Assembly (NCBI GenBank): GCA_963169235.1
Contig: CAUJCX010000035.1
Coordinates: 186,001-250,000, forward strand
Length of the DNA stretch: 64,000 nt
Source: Actinomycetota bacterium
GTDB lineage: Bacteria; Actinomycetota; Thermoleophilia; Miltoncostaeales; Miltoncostaeaceae
Reading direction: 5' to 3'
Below the pieces are notes generated by a model. It had not been told where the DNA came from, ran no database searches, and worked only from the letters and a program-made list of their open reading frames with translations. Shown here piece after piece: positions 37,421 through 46,406 of the stretch (position 1 is the stretch's first letter; the number at the start of each line of letters is the position of its first letter). A program made the position numbers and the translations under genes.

Positions 37421-38626
37421 AACCCGCCGCCTTCGGCCATGCCCCCCACGCCGGTCACGCCCGAGACGTTCGCCGCGTGGCGTGCGACGGCGCGCGCATG
37501 CCGCGGGGTGACGTTCGTGAACATCGACCTGCGTCCCCACGACGCGTACCTGGCGGCGTTGCCGCAGGCCCGCCACCTGGCCGAGGCGTGCACGTTCGTC
37601 GGCTGTGCGCTGGGCCCCGCGCTGGCGGCCGCCGTGGCGGCCACGGGGGCGCTGATCGTGCCGCGCCTCGACGCCGGCGGCATCGACGCGTTCCGCACGC
37701 GCCTGTACGAGGTGGACGAGCTGTACGCGGGGTTCGATCCCGACGACCCGGCCGGGTACCGCAGCACGTTCGACTGGCGGGTGTACCGCGCGTACATGCG
37801 GGTCGACGACGAAGGCGAGCCCGTGGTGCCGCCCCAGCGGGTGCCCGTGGGGCTGGTCGAGGAGATGGCCCGGCGCCTGCACGACGGGTCCGTGACCGAC
37901 GCCCTCGAGGCGTTCCTCCAGCGCTTCCGCGCCCCGGCGGGCGCCGGGGTCGTCGCCGTGATGGGTGGTCACGACGTGCCGCGCGACGCGCCCGAATACG
38001 GGCGGGTGGCGCTGCTCGCCCGCACGCTGACGCGGCGCGGCATGCTGGTGGCTACAGGCGGCGGCCCCGGCATGATGGAGGCCGCCAACCTGGGCGGCTG
38101 GTCGGCCGCGCACGACGACGGCGTGCTGGGCCAGGCCGTCGCGCTCCTGGCCGCGGCGCCCACGTTCCGCTCACCGGGATGGGTGCGCACCGCGTGGGAC
38201 GTGCGCCACCGCTTCGGGCCGGGGCGCCCCGGCGCGGGCGTCAGCCTGGGGGTGCCCACGTGGTTCTACGGCCACGAGCCGCCCAACCTGTTCGCCAGCC
38301 ACATCGCCAAGTACTTCGAGAACAGCGTGCGCGAGGAGGGCCTCCTGGCGATCGCGACGCAGGGTGTGGTGTTCGCCCCCGGCAGGGCCGGCACCATCCA
38401 GGAGATCTTCCAGGACGCGTGTCAGAACTACTACTCGGTGTACGGCGTCCAGAGCCCCATGATCCTGTTGGGACGCGACTACTGGCAGGGGCGGCCGTAC
38501 CCGGTGTGGCCGCTGCTGGAGGCGCTGGCGGGCGACCGGTCGATGCGCGCGCACATCCACATCACCGACGACACCGACGACGTGGTGGCGATCATCGACG
38601 CGTTCGCGGCGGCCCCTCCGGGCTGA
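37418..38626 (+). CDS. LOG-family Rossmann protein with extended N-terminus
   Basis: The 402-residue protein has an N-terminal domain of about 190 residues, then a LOG (lysine-decarboxylase-like) Rossmann domain with GVVAVMGGHDVPRD, the nucleotide motif TGGGPGMMEAANLGG and the PGGxGTxxE-type motif VFAPGRAGTIQEIFQDA, in which one glycine is replaced (PGRAGT). LOG enzymes cleave nucleoside monophosphates to free the base. The long form (near 400 residues) occurs in actinobacteria and its substrate is uncertain. The GTG at 37418 fits a leaderless mRNA. It converges on the lysE-type gene with a 4-bp gap. Confidence 0.85.
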   Translation: MNPPPSAMPPTPVTPETFAAWRATARACRGVTFVNIDLRPHDAYLAALPQARHLAEACTFVGCALGPALAAAVAATGALIVPRLDAGGIDAFRTRLYEVDELYAGFDPDDPAGYRSTFDWRVYRAYMRVDDEGEPVVPPQRVPVGLVEEMARRLHDGSVTDALEAFLQRFRAPAGAGVVAVMGGHDVPRDAPEYGRVALLARTLTRRGMLVATGGGPGMMEAANLGGWSAAHDDGVLGQAVALLAAAPTFRSPGWVRTAWDVRHRFGPGRPGAGVSLGVPTWFYGHEPPNLFASHIAKYFENSVREEGLLAIATQGVVFAPGRAGTIQEIFQDACQNYYSVYGVQSPMILLGRDYWQGRPYPVWPLLEALAGDRSMRAHIHITDDTDDVVAIIDAFAAAPPG

Positions 38627-38630
38627 CGCG

Positions 38631-39230
38631 TCACATCAGGGCGAGCCGCACGGCCATCGCGAACATCACCAGGGCGACGCCGGCGTCGATCGCCCGCCAC
38701 GCCGACGGCCGCCGCACCAGGCCCGACGCGGACCGCGCCCCGAAGCCCAGCGCCGTGAACCAGGCGACGCTGGCCGTCGCGGCGCCCAGCGCGAACCACC
38801 AGCGCCCGCTGCCCGGGTGCTGGCTGCCCAGGGCACCCAGCAGGATCACGGTGTCGAGGTACACGTGGGGGTTGAGGAACGTCAGCGCCGCCGTGGTGAG
38901 CGCCACCGTACGGCGCCCGGCGGGCGGCGCCGACGAGGGGTCGAGGCCCTGGTCGCGGAACGCGCGCACCACCGCCTGGACGCCCAAGACGGTGAGGTAC
39001 GCGGCGCCCGCCCAGCGGAACACGGTGATGGCGCCGGGGTGGCGGCTCACCACGACGCCGAACCCGGCGACGCCCGCGGCGATCAACAGCGCATCGGCGG
39101 CGGCGCAGATGGCAACGCACAGGCCGACGTGGTTGCGCAGGAGGCCCTGGCGCAGCACGTACGCGTTCTGGGCGGCGATGGCGACGATGAGGGAGAGGCC
39201 GGTCAGCAGGCCGGCGATGGCGGCGTCCAC
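38631..39230 (-). CDS. argO: LysE/ArgO-family amino acid exporter
   Basis: The family exports basic amino acids such as lysine and arginine. The product (199 residues from GTG 39230; 206 from the TTG at 39251) has five or six membrane segments: IAGLLTGLSLIVAIAAQNAY, VGLCVAICAAADALLIAAGV, a third near TVFRWAGAAYLTVLGV, then after a soluble loop TTAALTFLNPHVYLDTVILLG (the conserved NPxxYLD motif) and two more. GTG at 39230 is preferred because TAGCGT lies 8 nt before it. Its usual partner, a LysR regulator of the ArgP/LysG type, lies about 830 bp away, separated by an AbiV-like gene. Confidence 0.88.
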   Translation of the reverse strand: MDAAIAGLLTGLSLIVAIAAQNAYVLRQGLLRNHVGLCVAICAAADALLIAAGVAGFGVVVSRHPGAITVFRWAGAAYLTVLGVQAVVRAFRDQGLDPSSAPPAGRRTVALTTAALTFLNPHVYLDTVILLGALGSQHPGSGRWWFALGAATASVAWFTALGFGARSASGLVRRPSAWRAIDAGVALVMFAMAVRLALM

Positions 39231-39357
39231 GGGGAGGGACGCTAGAGCCAACGGGCGCTGAAGGCCAGCGTGGGTTTCTCAGCTATCCTTAGCGAATCTT
39301 ATCCACGACGTTCTCCTCGGTGGTGCGGCGTGTGACCGCGGTTGCCATCATGCGCTG

Positions 39358-40017
39358 ATGGGAGACACGGATGGCCGGGACATCAGCGCCGACGTCGCGC
39401 GCGCCTGGTGGAGGGCGCTGATGGCGAACGCCGTCTCGCTCGTGCGGGATGCCGTTCAGCTCGCGGCCCTCGACAGCTGCGGGCGTGCGAGGACGTTGGC
39501 CGTGGTGGCGATGGAGGAACTCGCGAAGGCGCGACGTCTCTACCAGGCCGCCGAGGTGGCGTGGTCGATGCCGCTTGGCCTGTATGGCAGCCCGCCGGAG
39601 GAAGCGGCAATCGTGTGGGTGCCCGAGCCGCTGCGCGGTGACCAGGAGGCCCGAGCGTGGGTGCAGGAGGCCGAGCACTACGCCGCGGGCCTCGACGATT
39701 TCTGGGGCCGCGCGCACTGGGGGGAGGAGGGTGATCCTGTCGAGAGCGCGTCGTTCGAGGCCCTCGCGAGCCAGCGGATCGCCGAGAAGCGGGGAGGGCT
39801 CTACGTGCAGCGCACGGGGGACGCCGTCTCCTCGCCGCTCGAGGTGGAGATCGAGGATGTCCTCGGCGATCTTGAGCGCGTGTGCAAGGTGCTCCAGATG
39901 CACTTGATCGAGGACCACACGCGGCAGCAGGGCGCCTCTGATCCGACGCGGATCGACTCGGCGGAGGATCTCCATTGGGCCTTGATGAAGCTCATGGGGG
40001 CATGGCCGCCGCCGTGA
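39358..40017 (+). CDS. AbiV-family abortive infection protein (HEPN-like)
   Basis: The 219-residue protein shows the AbiV hallmark in its N-terminal third: NAVSLVRDAVQLAALD followed by GRARTLAVVAMEELAKARRL, matching the family pattern of an N-A-x-x-L helix and an A(x)EE(L/I)xKA helix (E53, E54, K57). The rest is helical with acidic patches and ends in a KVLQMHLIEDH region. AbiV proteins stop phage growth in lactococci, and the HEPN fold is family knowledge. It sits as a single gene between lysE and its LysR regulator, pairs that are usually divergent, which suggests insertion by transfer. Codon use is somewhat less G+C-biased (more GAT, ATC/GTT, CTC mixes) than its neighbours. Confidence 0.65.
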   Translation: MGDTDGRDISADVARAWWRALMANAVSLVRDAVQLAALDSCGRARTLAVVAMEELAKARRLYQAAEVAWSMPLGLYGSPPEEAAIVWVPEPLRGDQEARAWVQEAEHYAAGLDDFWGRAHWGEEGDPVESASFEALASQRIAEKRGGLYVQRTGDAVSSPLEVEIEDVLGDLERVCKVLQMHLIEDHTRQQGASDPTRIDSAEDLHWALMKLMGAWPPP

Positions 40018-40060
40018 CCTACCGGGCGCGACGTGACCACGGCGGGCGGGGGCCACATCG

Positions 40061-40924
40061 ATGACGTTCGCCCGCGATCACCTGGAGGCGCTGGCGGCCG
40101 TGGTGGACGAGGGCACGTTCGACGCCGCGGCCGGCGTGCTGCACGTCACCCCGTCGGCCGTGAGCCAGCGCATCCGGGCGCTGGAGGAGCGCCTGGGACA
40201 CGTGGTGGTGCGCCGGGCCACGCCGTGCACCGTCACGGCGGCGGGGGAGCCGGTGCTGCGCCTCGCGCGGCAGATGAGGGTGCTCGAGGCCGAGGCGCAG
40301 GCGGCGCTGGCCGCGTCGGCACCCGTCGCGCACGTGCGGGTGGCGGTCAACGCCGACTCCCTTGCGACGTGGTTCGCGCCGGTGCTGGCCGGCGTGGGGC
40401 GGCGGGGCCACCTGACGCTGCACCTGGAGGTGGAGGACCAGGCCCACTCCCGGGCCCTGCTGCGCGGCGCGGACGTGATGGCCGCCGTGACGTCGGACGC
40501 CGAGCCGGTGCAGGGGTGCCGGGTCGAGCGCCTGGGCGTGATGACGTACCGGGCGGTGGCGCTCGAGGAGCTCGCGGCGCGCCACCTGGCGGGCGGGCGC
40601 GTCGACTGGGACGCCCTGCCCGTGGTGCACTTCAACGCGAAGGACGACCTCCAGCGGCGGCTCTTGCGCGCCGTGGGCAGCCGGGGAGGGCCGTCGCACC
40701 AGGTGCCGACGTCGGAGGGCTTCCGTGACGCGGTGCGTGCGGGGCTCGGGTGGGGCCTCATCCCCGACGCGCAGCGGTCGCCGGGCGACGGACTGGTGCC
40801 GCTGGCGGGCGTGGAGCCCGTCGCGGTGCCCCTTTACTGGCAGCGCTGGCGGCTCGAGTCCGCCGTGCTGGACGAGTTGACCGCTCTGGTGCGCGACGCC
40901 GCGCGGGGCCTCGACGCGGGCTGA
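40061..40924 (+). CDS. LysR-family regulator, ArgP/LysG type
   Basis: ArgP/LysG activates the arginine/lysine exporter when basic amino acids are high. The 287-residue product has the LysR helix-turn-helix (HLEALAAVVDEGTFDAAAGV, LHVTPSAVSQRIRALEERLG) and an effector domain with VRVAVNADSLATWFAPVL, a phrase typical of the ArgP branch (NADSLATWF), then HFNAKDDLQRRLL. The natural target is the lysE-type gene 830 bp to the left. It now has the AbiV-like gene in between, so its binding site is probably near 39240-39350. The ATG at 40061 is the only reasonable start. Confidence 0.9.
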   Translation: MTFARDHLEALAAVVDEGTFDAAAGVLHVTPSAVSQRIRALEERLGHVVVRRATPCTVTAAGEPVLRLARQMRVLEAEAQAALAASAPVAHVRVAVNADSLATWFAPVLAGVGRRGHLTLHLEVEDQAHSRALLRGADVMAAVTSDAEPVQGCRVERLGVMTYRAVALEELAARHLAGGRVDWDALPVVHFNAKDDLQRRLLRAVGSRGGPSHQVPTSEGFRDAVRAGLGWGLIPDAQRSPGDGLVPLAGVEPVAVPLYWQRWRLESAVLDELTALVRDAARGLDAG

Positions 40925-40980
40925 CGCGCCCTGGTGGGACGCGACCGTGCGGCCGCGCCCCACCGGTGCCGGGGTGCTGC

Positions 40981-42657
40981 TCAGTTGCGGCGCGTCACCG
41001 CCTGCAGCGTGTTGACGATGCCCTCGCCGTACCAGCCGTTGAACCGGGCGTTGCCGTCGCAGTTGCTGGTGTACGGGTCCGGGAGGTCCGGGTAGTCGTA
41101 CACCGGCGCCGGGCAGGCCGTGTCGGTGGCGGTGCGGGTGAGGATCTTCTCGGCCTGCTGCGGGTTGAGCTTCAGGCCGCCGGTCTTCGGCTCGGGCGTG
41201 CCCCACCGCCCGACGATCTCGGCCACCACGCCGGTGGCGTGCGGCGAGGCCATCGACGTGCCCTGCAGGTACTGGTAGTACGAGCAGGCGCCGATGGTGC
41301 AGTCGCGCACCACGAACGGGGTGGTGGGCTCACCGGTGTCGGCGTCGATGTCGCCGTTGGCCAGGCCGACCGACTCCGGCATGGGCGCCAGGATCAGGTT
41401 GTCGACCGTGCGGTATCGCGGCGTGCCGTAGAAGTCACGGAACGAGCCGCCGGGAGCGGCCACGGTGATGTCCTGGGTGCCCCAGTTGGAGTAGTACGCC
41501 TTGAGGCCGCTGGGGCCGACCGACGAGATGGCCAGCACGCCGTCGCCCTGGGTGGGCATGGTGAGGCAGCTGCGGTCGACCTGGCGGTCGTACGCCATGT
41601 CCGGCGGGTAGTCGGGGCTGCCGCCGTCGAACGTCGGGTTGTCGAGGTCGGTGTTCTCGTTGCCGGCCGCCGACACCAGGGTGACGCCCTTGCGGCGCGC
41701 GTACCGCAGCGCCCGGTTGGTGGCGTCGATCACCAGCCGCTGCTGTGCCTGGGCGGCGGGCGAGTCGGCCGGGTTGGCGCGGCAGTTGTAGAGCCACGGG
41801 TCGATGTAGTAGCTCATGTTGACCACGTCGATGCCGTTGTCGGCGGCGTACGTGAGCGCGTCGACCGTGGGCTGCACGAAGAAGTACCCGGCGTCCTGGC
41901 CGGCGCGCAGGTTCACGATCTCGGCGTCGGGCGCCACCCCGGCGATGCCGATGCCGTTGATGGGCGAGGCGATGGTGCCGGCCACGTGCGTGCCGTGCCC
42001 GTCCTCGTCGACGTCGTTGGGGTCGTTGCACGACCCGTCGGGGTCGTCTTCACAGGGGCCGTCGATGATCGGGTCGTCCACCGTGAAGTTGCGGCTGAGC
42101 GCGCGGTTGAAGTTGGGCGCGATGTCCGGGTGGCTGCCGTCGACGCCGGTGTCCATGATGCCGACGCGCACACCGCGTCCGGTCTGGCCGAGGGCGTGCG
42201 CCTGGGGGGCCTGGATCATGTCCATGTCCCACTGCAGGGGCGCCAGCGGGTCGACGCCGAACTGCGGCACCGGCGTGGGCCGGGGGCCCTGGCGCAGCTG
42301 TGCGCGCTGCGCGTCGGACAGGCGCTCGACGTCGCGCTGCTTCATGTGGTCGGCCGGGGCCCGGCCCATGCTGATGTTGGCGGCGACGCCGGCGATGGCC
42401 TTCTGCTGGCGTGCGCGCGTGCCGAACGTGGCTGCGTCGGCGCGGACGGTGTAGACGCCGACGTCGGCGTTGCCCGCCACCACGGTGCCGCCGGCCTTCG
42501 CGATGGCGCTGCGCACGGATGCGTCGGCGGCGCCGTCGGTGCCCAGCACGAGGATGGTGCCGTCACCCGCCGGGATGGCGGATGCGGGGGTGGCGACAGC
42601 CGCGACGCCCACCGCGGCCGTGGCCGCGAGGGCCAGCCGCGTGACTGCTTTTCGCAT
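40981..42657 (-). CDS. Secreted subtilisin-like serine protease (S8)
   Basis: The 558-residue preproenzyme has a signal peptide (RKAVTRLALAATAAVGVAAV, cleavage near ASA-IP) and a propeptide of about 115 residues resembling inhibitor I9 (ILVLGTDGAADASVRS, GNADVGVYTVRAD). The catalytic domain holds D169 (GIMDTGVDGSHPD), H221 (DEDGHGTHVAGTIA), the oxyanion Asn in SAAGNENTD, and the serine in QGTSMASPHATG. Several cysteines suggest disulfides. GGAGG stands 6 nt before the ATG at 42657. No substrate lantibiotic or other target is adjacent; general protein breakdown is likely. Confidence 0.92.
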   Translation of the reverse strand: MRKAVTRLALAATAAVGVAAVATPASAIPAGDGTILVLGTDGAADASVRSAIAKAGGTVVAGNADVGVYTVRADAATFGTRARQQKAIAGVAANISMGRAPADHMKQRDVERLSDAQRAQLRQGPRPTPVPQFGVDPLAPLQWDMDMIQAPQAHALGQTGRGVRVGIMDTGVDGSHPDIAPNFNRALSRNFTVDDPIIDGPCEDDPDGSCNDPNDVDEDGHGTHVAGTIASPINGIGIAGVAPDAEIVNLRAGQDAGYFFVQPTVDALTYAADNGIDVVNMSYYIDPWLYNCRANPADSPAAQAQQRLVIDATNRALRYARRKGVTLVSAAGNENTDLDNPTFDGGSPDYPPDMAYDRQVDRSCLTMPTQGDGVLAISSVGPSGLKAYYSNWGTQDITVAAPGGSFRDFYGTPRYRTVDNLILAPMPESVGLANGDIDADTGEPTTPFVVRDCTIGACSYYQYLQGTSMASPHATGVVAEIVGRWGTPEPKTGGLKLNPQQAEKILTRTATDTACPAPVYDYPDLPDPYTSNCDGNARFNGWYGEGIVNTLQAVTRRN

Positions 42658-42870
42658 GTGGTTCCTCCGCTCGCTTGTGGGGGACGCGTGCGGGCCGGCC
42701 ACGTCGCCGAGGGGCATGCGACGCGCCCGCTGCGTGTTCGCGGCAAATGTCACAAGCACCGCGACGTGGGCACCCTACTCCGCGTGAAGGGGGCGTGTGC
42801 GCGGTGTTGCGGTTTCGCCTCGAGGTTTACAAAATCAACCATGGCGCGCCGGACGGGCGTCGGCACCGGG

Positions 42871-43491
42871 CTACCGTGGGCGGCGAAAGAGGACCGCGGT
42901 GTCGCGTCCGAGGGGGGCGCGCGCGAGCGCCTGCGTGAGCCGCACGCGCGGGAGGCCGTGCGTGGTGAACGCGTCCACGTCGCCACGGGTGAGCGGCCAC
43001 GGGGGACCGTCCGGGACGGGGCCGTCGGGGCGGATGCGTGCGCACACCAGCACGGTGCCCCCGGGCGCGACCGCCTCGGCCACGGCGGCGACGCCGGCGT
43101 GCACGGAGGCGGGTGGGATCGATTGGAGCGTGCGCACCTCGATCACCAGGTCGAACGCGTGGTGCCACTCCCCGGGCGGGTCGAGCAGGTCGGCGACCCG
43201 GTAGTCCACCCGCGTGGCGGGGAAGCGGCGCCGGCACCACTCCACGGCGGTCGGGGAGCGGTCGAACGCCGTGACGCGCCACCCCGCCTCCGCGGCGGCC
43301 TCGGCGTCCTCCCCGAGCCCGCACCCCACCACCAGGGCGCGTGCGCCGGGCGGCACCGGGGTGGTGCCGACGAGGGCCGCGACGGCGGGGTGGGGCTCCG
43401 AGCGCGCCCACGGCACTCGGCGGGCGTCCCCGGCGACGGACGCGTACAGGCGCTCGAACGGGTCGTCAGGAAGGTCCGGGTCGGGGCTCAT
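42871..43491 (-). CDS. Class I SAM-dependent methyltransferase, TPMT-like
   Basis: The 206-residue protein starts with DPFERLYASVAGDARRVPW, like thiopurine methyltransferase-type enzymes, then has motif I ALVVGCGLGEDAEAAAEAGW, motif II VTAFDRSPTAVEWCRRRFP, motif III-like VDYRVADLLDPP and a FDLVIEVRTLQSIPP strand. The E-V-R-T-L-Q-S phrase is common in small actinobacterial methyltransferases. The substrate is unknown. Its ATG directly follows the TGA of the upstream 70-residue gene (TGAATG), so they form an operon. Confidence 0.82.
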   Translation of the reverse strand: MSPDPDLPDDPFERLYASVAGDARRVPWARSEPHPAVAALVGTTPVPPGARALVVGCGLGEDAEAAAEAGWRVTAFDRSPTAVEWCRRRFPATRVDYRVADLLDPPGEWHHAFDLVIEVRTLQSIPPASVHAGVAAVAEAVAPGGTVLVCARIRPDGPVPDGPPWPLTRGDVDAFTTHGLPRVRLTQALARAPLGRDTAVLFRRPR

Positions 43492-43704
43492 TCAGCGCCG
43501 CCGGTACCGGTGGACGCAGTACAGCTCCATCAGTCGCGTCAACCACCTGCGCACCGGGTGGGGCCGGTCGATGTCGTCGCAGTTGGCCAGGGACATCCCG
43601 AAACGCTCGTCCCGCGTGAGTCCGTGGTGGCGCAGACGGTCGACGATTTCCTGGGCGCTCGGATACGGGTCGCCGGGGTCGCGTCCGGCTCCGTCATCTG
43701 TCAC
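43492..43704 (-). CDS. Small conserved-looking protein upstream of the methyltransferase
   Basis: The 70-residue product reads as a helix (SAQEIVDRLRHHGLTRDERF), a turn, and a basic C-terminal helix ending CVHRYRRR; Cys residues are at about 42 and 63. I do not recognise a family. GGAGG stands 6 nt before the GTG at 43704, and the stop abuts the methyltransferase ATG, so both expression signals support a real gene. A role as partner or regulator of the methyltransferase is possible but unproven. Confidence 0.55.
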   Translation of the reverse strand: MTDDGAGRDPGDPYPSAQEIVDRLRHHGLTRDERFGMSLANCDDIDRPHPVRRWLTRLMELYCVHRYRRR

Positions 43705-43951
43705 GCGTCACCTCCCTTCCGGCTACTGGTCGTGTGTCCACGTCCCGAGGACGTGCACGACGCCCGGGCGGGAAGCACTTCCTCCACCCGACGATGCGGA
43801 ATGTCGATGCGGTGCCACTCGCAGCCCTTCAGGTTGTCCGACCAGTCTCCCGCACCGCAGCGGCGTCGTGAAGGGCGCCCGGCAACGGCGACGCGACGCG
43901 GGTCGAGATGGCGGGTCGTGCAGCCGGATCAGCGCACGGGTCTCCCGCGCT

Positions 43952-44638
43952 TCAGCGACGCTCGGAGCCCGGCCGGCGTCCGTCGACCTCCACGCGCCGC
44001 GTGTCGTGCGCCCACATGGCGATCTCGACGCGGTTGCGGGCGCCGAGCTTGGACATCAACGCGGCGACGTGGGTCTTGACCGTGCTGAGGCCGACGAAGA
44101 GCTCGGCGGCGATCTCGGCGTTCGTCCGCCCCCGCGCCACCAAGGCGAGCACGTCCTCCTCTCGCTCGGTGAGCGGATGGGTGGGCTGCACCGGCGGTAC
44201 CACGGGCGCATGGTCGGCGAACGCCGCCAGCAGCCGCCGGGTGACGTTGGGGGCGATCAGCGCGTCACCCGTGGCCGCCGCGTGGATGGCCTGCACCAGC
44301 AGCTCGGGACCGGCGTCCTTGAGCAGGAAGCCGCGGGCGCCGGCGCGGAGGGCGCCGAGGACGTACTCATCGAGGTCGAAGGTGGTGATCACGACGACGG
44401 CCATGGGGTCCGCCACCCCGGGCCCGGCCAGGCGGCGCGTCACCTCGACGCCGTCGAGCCCGGGCATCCGGATGTCGACGAGGAGGACGTCGGGGCGTAG
44501 CCGCGTCGCCAGGTCGAGCGCGGAGAGCCCGTCCGCGGCCTCTCCCACGACCTCCAGGTCGGGCTGCGCGCCGAGGATCATCACCAGCCCGGCGCGCACC
44601 AGGTCCTGGTCGTCGGCCACGACGACACGGATGCTCAT
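43952..44638 (-). CDS. NarL/LuxR-family response regulator
   Basis: The 228-residue protein has a receiver domain with phosphorylation site D55 (DVLLVDIRMPGLDG), the acidic pocket ADD at 8-10, the switch residues in VVITTFDLDEYVL and the lysine in GFLLKDAGPE. A C-terminal LuxR helix-turn-helix follows (LTEREEDVLALVARGRTNAE and VGLSTVKTHVAALMSKLG). Its ATG overlaps the kinase stop (ATGA). Target genes may include the DUF6326 membrane protein divergent from the kinase. The signal is unknown. Confidence 0.92.
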   Translation of the reverse strand: MSIRVVVADDQDLVRAGLVMILGAQPDLEVVGEAADGLSALDLATRLRPDVLLVDIRMPGLDGVEVTRRLAGPGVADPMAVVVITTFDLDEYVLGALRAGARGFLLKDAGPELLVQAIHAAATGDALIAPNVTRRLLAAFADHAPVVPPVQPTHPLTEREEDVLALVARGRTNAEIAAELFVGLSTVKTHVAALMSKLGARNRVEIAMWAHDTRRVEVDGRRPGSERR

Positions 44639-45774
44639 GTGGGCGCGCCCACGGGCAGCACGGCCTCGACCACCCAGCCGCCGTCCGGCCCCGCCCCCGC
44701 CGAGAGCGATCCGCCCAGCAGCTGGGCGCGTTCGGCCATGCCACGCAGGCCGAATCCCGGCTCCGGGGCCCATCCCGGCGCGGTCTGCCCATCGTCGCGG
44801 ACGCGCAGCGTGACGACGTCGCCGTCGCGGCGCACGTCGATCGTGACGCGGGTCGCGTTGCGGGCGTGCCGGAGGGCGTTGGTCAGGGCTTCCTGCGCGA
44901 CGCGATAGAGCGCGGCGTCGACGGCGGGGTCCAGCCCCGTGAGCGCACCGTCCCGCGAGACGGTGACGGACGGCGTCCCGTCGGCCCGCACCAGAGCCGG
45001 CAGGTCGGCGACACCGGGCTGGGGGGAGTAGGCGACGGCGTCCTCGTCGCGCAGCACCCGCACCATCGACCTCATCTCCGTGAGGGTGCGGGACGCTTCG
45101 GACTCGATCGCGGCCAGCACGGTGACGGCCGTGTCGGGATGCGCGGCGGCGACCACGCGACCCGCCTGCGCCTGCACCGCGATGGCCGAGACGTGGTGGG
45201 CCACGGTGTCGTGCAGCTCGCGCGCCAGCGCCACGCGCTCCTGGTTGCGGACCTCGCGTTGCTGGCGCTGCCAGAGGTCGGCGCGGGAGCGGAACACCGC
45301 GGCGAGTGCGATGATCAGTAGCACCAGGACGCTGCCGCCGAAGGCATCGGCCCGGCCGGCCGAGGATGCCCACATCCCCAACGCGACGACCGCTGCCACG
45401 AACGCCGTGCCCACCACGATCTCGCGTCCGGAGCCCCACCGCACCAGGGAGAACAGCAGCACCAGGACGACCATCGTGGAGTAGAGGCCGAGGTCCTGCG
45501 CGTGCGTCGCCAACTGAAGCACGGACAGCAGGGCGGCGACGCCCCATCCCGCCAGGGCCGCCACGAGGGGGTGGCGGCGTCGCCCGATGAGCGGGGGCAC
45601 CAGCGCCAGGGCGAGCACCGTCACGAGGGGGCGCCACGCCACATCCGGCCGCACGATGCCCTCGACGACGGCGGCGGCCGCGAACACGCCGACCAGCAGC
45701 GCGTCGAGCCGACCGGGGGGCGGGGCGTCCGCGGGCCGGGGTTCGTGCCAGAGGGAGCGGCAGACGGTGACCAC
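44635..45774 (-). CDS. Sensor histidine kinase, HisKA_3/NarL-type
   Basis: The 379-residue kinase has five or six membrane helices in residues about 20-165 (a 7TM-like sensor without a large extracellular loop), then the dimerisation helix with phospho-acceptor H188 (ALARELHDTVAHHVSAIAVQ), and an ATPase domain (VAQEALTNALRHARNATRV, DDGQ, GFGLRGMAERAQLLGG). This is the class paired with NarL regulators, and its partner follows with a four-base overlap. The GTG at 45774 fits a leaderless promoter. It is divergent from the DUF6326 gene. Confidence 0.92.
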   Translation of the reverse strand: MVTVCRSLWHEPRPADAPPPGRLDALLVGVFAAAAVVEGIVRPDVAWRPLVTVLALALVPPLIGRRRHPLVAALAGWGVAALLSVLQLATHAQDLGLYSTMVVLVLLFSLVRWGSGREIVVGTAFVAAVVALGMWASSAGRADAFGGSVLVLLIIALAAVFRSRADLWQRQQREVRNQERVALARELHDTVAHHVSAIAVQAQAGRVVAAAHPDTAVTVLAAIESEASRTLTEMRSMVRVLRDEDAVAYSPQPGVADLPALVRADGTPSVTVSRDGALTGLDPAVDAALYRVAQEALTNALRHARNATRVTIDVRRDGDVVTLRVRDDGQTAPGWAPEPGFGLRGMAERAQLLGGSLSAGAGPDGGWVVEAVLPVGAPT

Positions 45775-45786
45775 GGCTTCAGCCTA
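45772..45786 (-). promoter_or_regulatory. Leaderless promoter of the kinase-regulator pair
   Basis: On the minus strand, TAGGCT (45786-45781), 6 nt, then GTG at 45774. Confidence 0.55.
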
Positions 45787-45937
45787 GGGGGCGGTGCGCC
45801 GGGGAGCATCGGCCGAAAGTACGAGCACCAGGCCATGCCATCGGCCGCCGATGTTCGACCTGTGGGCCGACGCGCCGGCGGCGGTGCTCCGGGATCGTGG
45901 ACCCACCGATCCCTGCACCCGACACGCGGAGCACCTG

Positions 45938-46387
45938 ATGACGACGCGCCAACCCACCACCGTCCTTGACGACCCGCCGGTCTCCGTGCGGGTGAAGCTC
46001 GCCGCCACGTGGACGAGCCTCATGTTCCTCTACGTCTACGTGGACATCCTCAACTTCTTCACGCCCGGCGTCGTCCAGCGCATCCTCGACGGCAGGGTGC
46101 ACGAGTTCGACCTGTCCCAGACGTTCTCGACCAGCGCCCTCGTCTTGATGACCGTCCCGAGCCTCATGGCGGTGGCGTCGGTGACGCTGCCGGCCCGGGC
46201 GAGCCGCATCGCGAACATCGCCGCGGCATGCCTCTTCGTCCCCGTCACGATCTTCAACATCACAGGCGAGTCGTGGCTGCTGTTCTTCGGCCTGAGCATC
46301 GTGATGGAGTTGGCGCTGCTGGGCCTCATCATGCGCATCGCCTGGACGTGGCCCCGCACCCGGACCGCAGGCGAGGCGGGTGCGTAG
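45938..46387 (+). CDS. DUF6326-like four-helix membrane protein
   Basis: The 149-residue protein has four membrane segments: KLAATWTSLMFLYVYVDILN, ALVLMTVPSLMAVASVTLP, IANIAAACLFVPVTIFNIT, and FFGLSIVMELALLGLIMRIA. The pattern (WTSLMFLYxYxD, then a helix with P-S-L-M, R-x-x-N-I) matches the family called DUF6326. The function is unknown. It is divergent from the sensor kinase and may be its target. GGAG is 6 nt before the ATG. Confidence 0.75.
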   Translation: MTTRQPTTVLDDPPVSVRVKLAATWTSLMFLYVYVDILNFFTPGVVQRILDGRVHEFDLSQTFSTSALVLMTVPSLMAVASVTLPARASRIANIAAACLFVPVTIFNITGESWLLFFGLSIVMELALLGLIMRIAWTWPRTRTAGEAGA

Positions 46388-46406
46388 GGCCGGGGAGTCA
46401 CCGCGC

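Noticed and set aside
39350-39358. ATG-CGC-TGA minimal ORF overlapping the AbiV start
   Set aside because: It is only two sense codons and has no correctly spaced -10 element before it; chance overlap is likely.
42750-42845. A 30-codon minus-strand ORF (MVDFVNLEAKPQ start) between the methyltransferase and subtilase genes
   Set aside because: It is locally AT-rich but has no ribosome site or similarity. The AT-rich bases more likely belong to a promoter.
40750-44079. A very long open frame on the plus strand across the subtilase and methyltransferase genes
   Set aside because: It is antisense to well-supported genes with catalytic motifs, and its translation is Arg/Gly/Val-rich without domains, as expected for the back strand of G+C-rich coding DNA.
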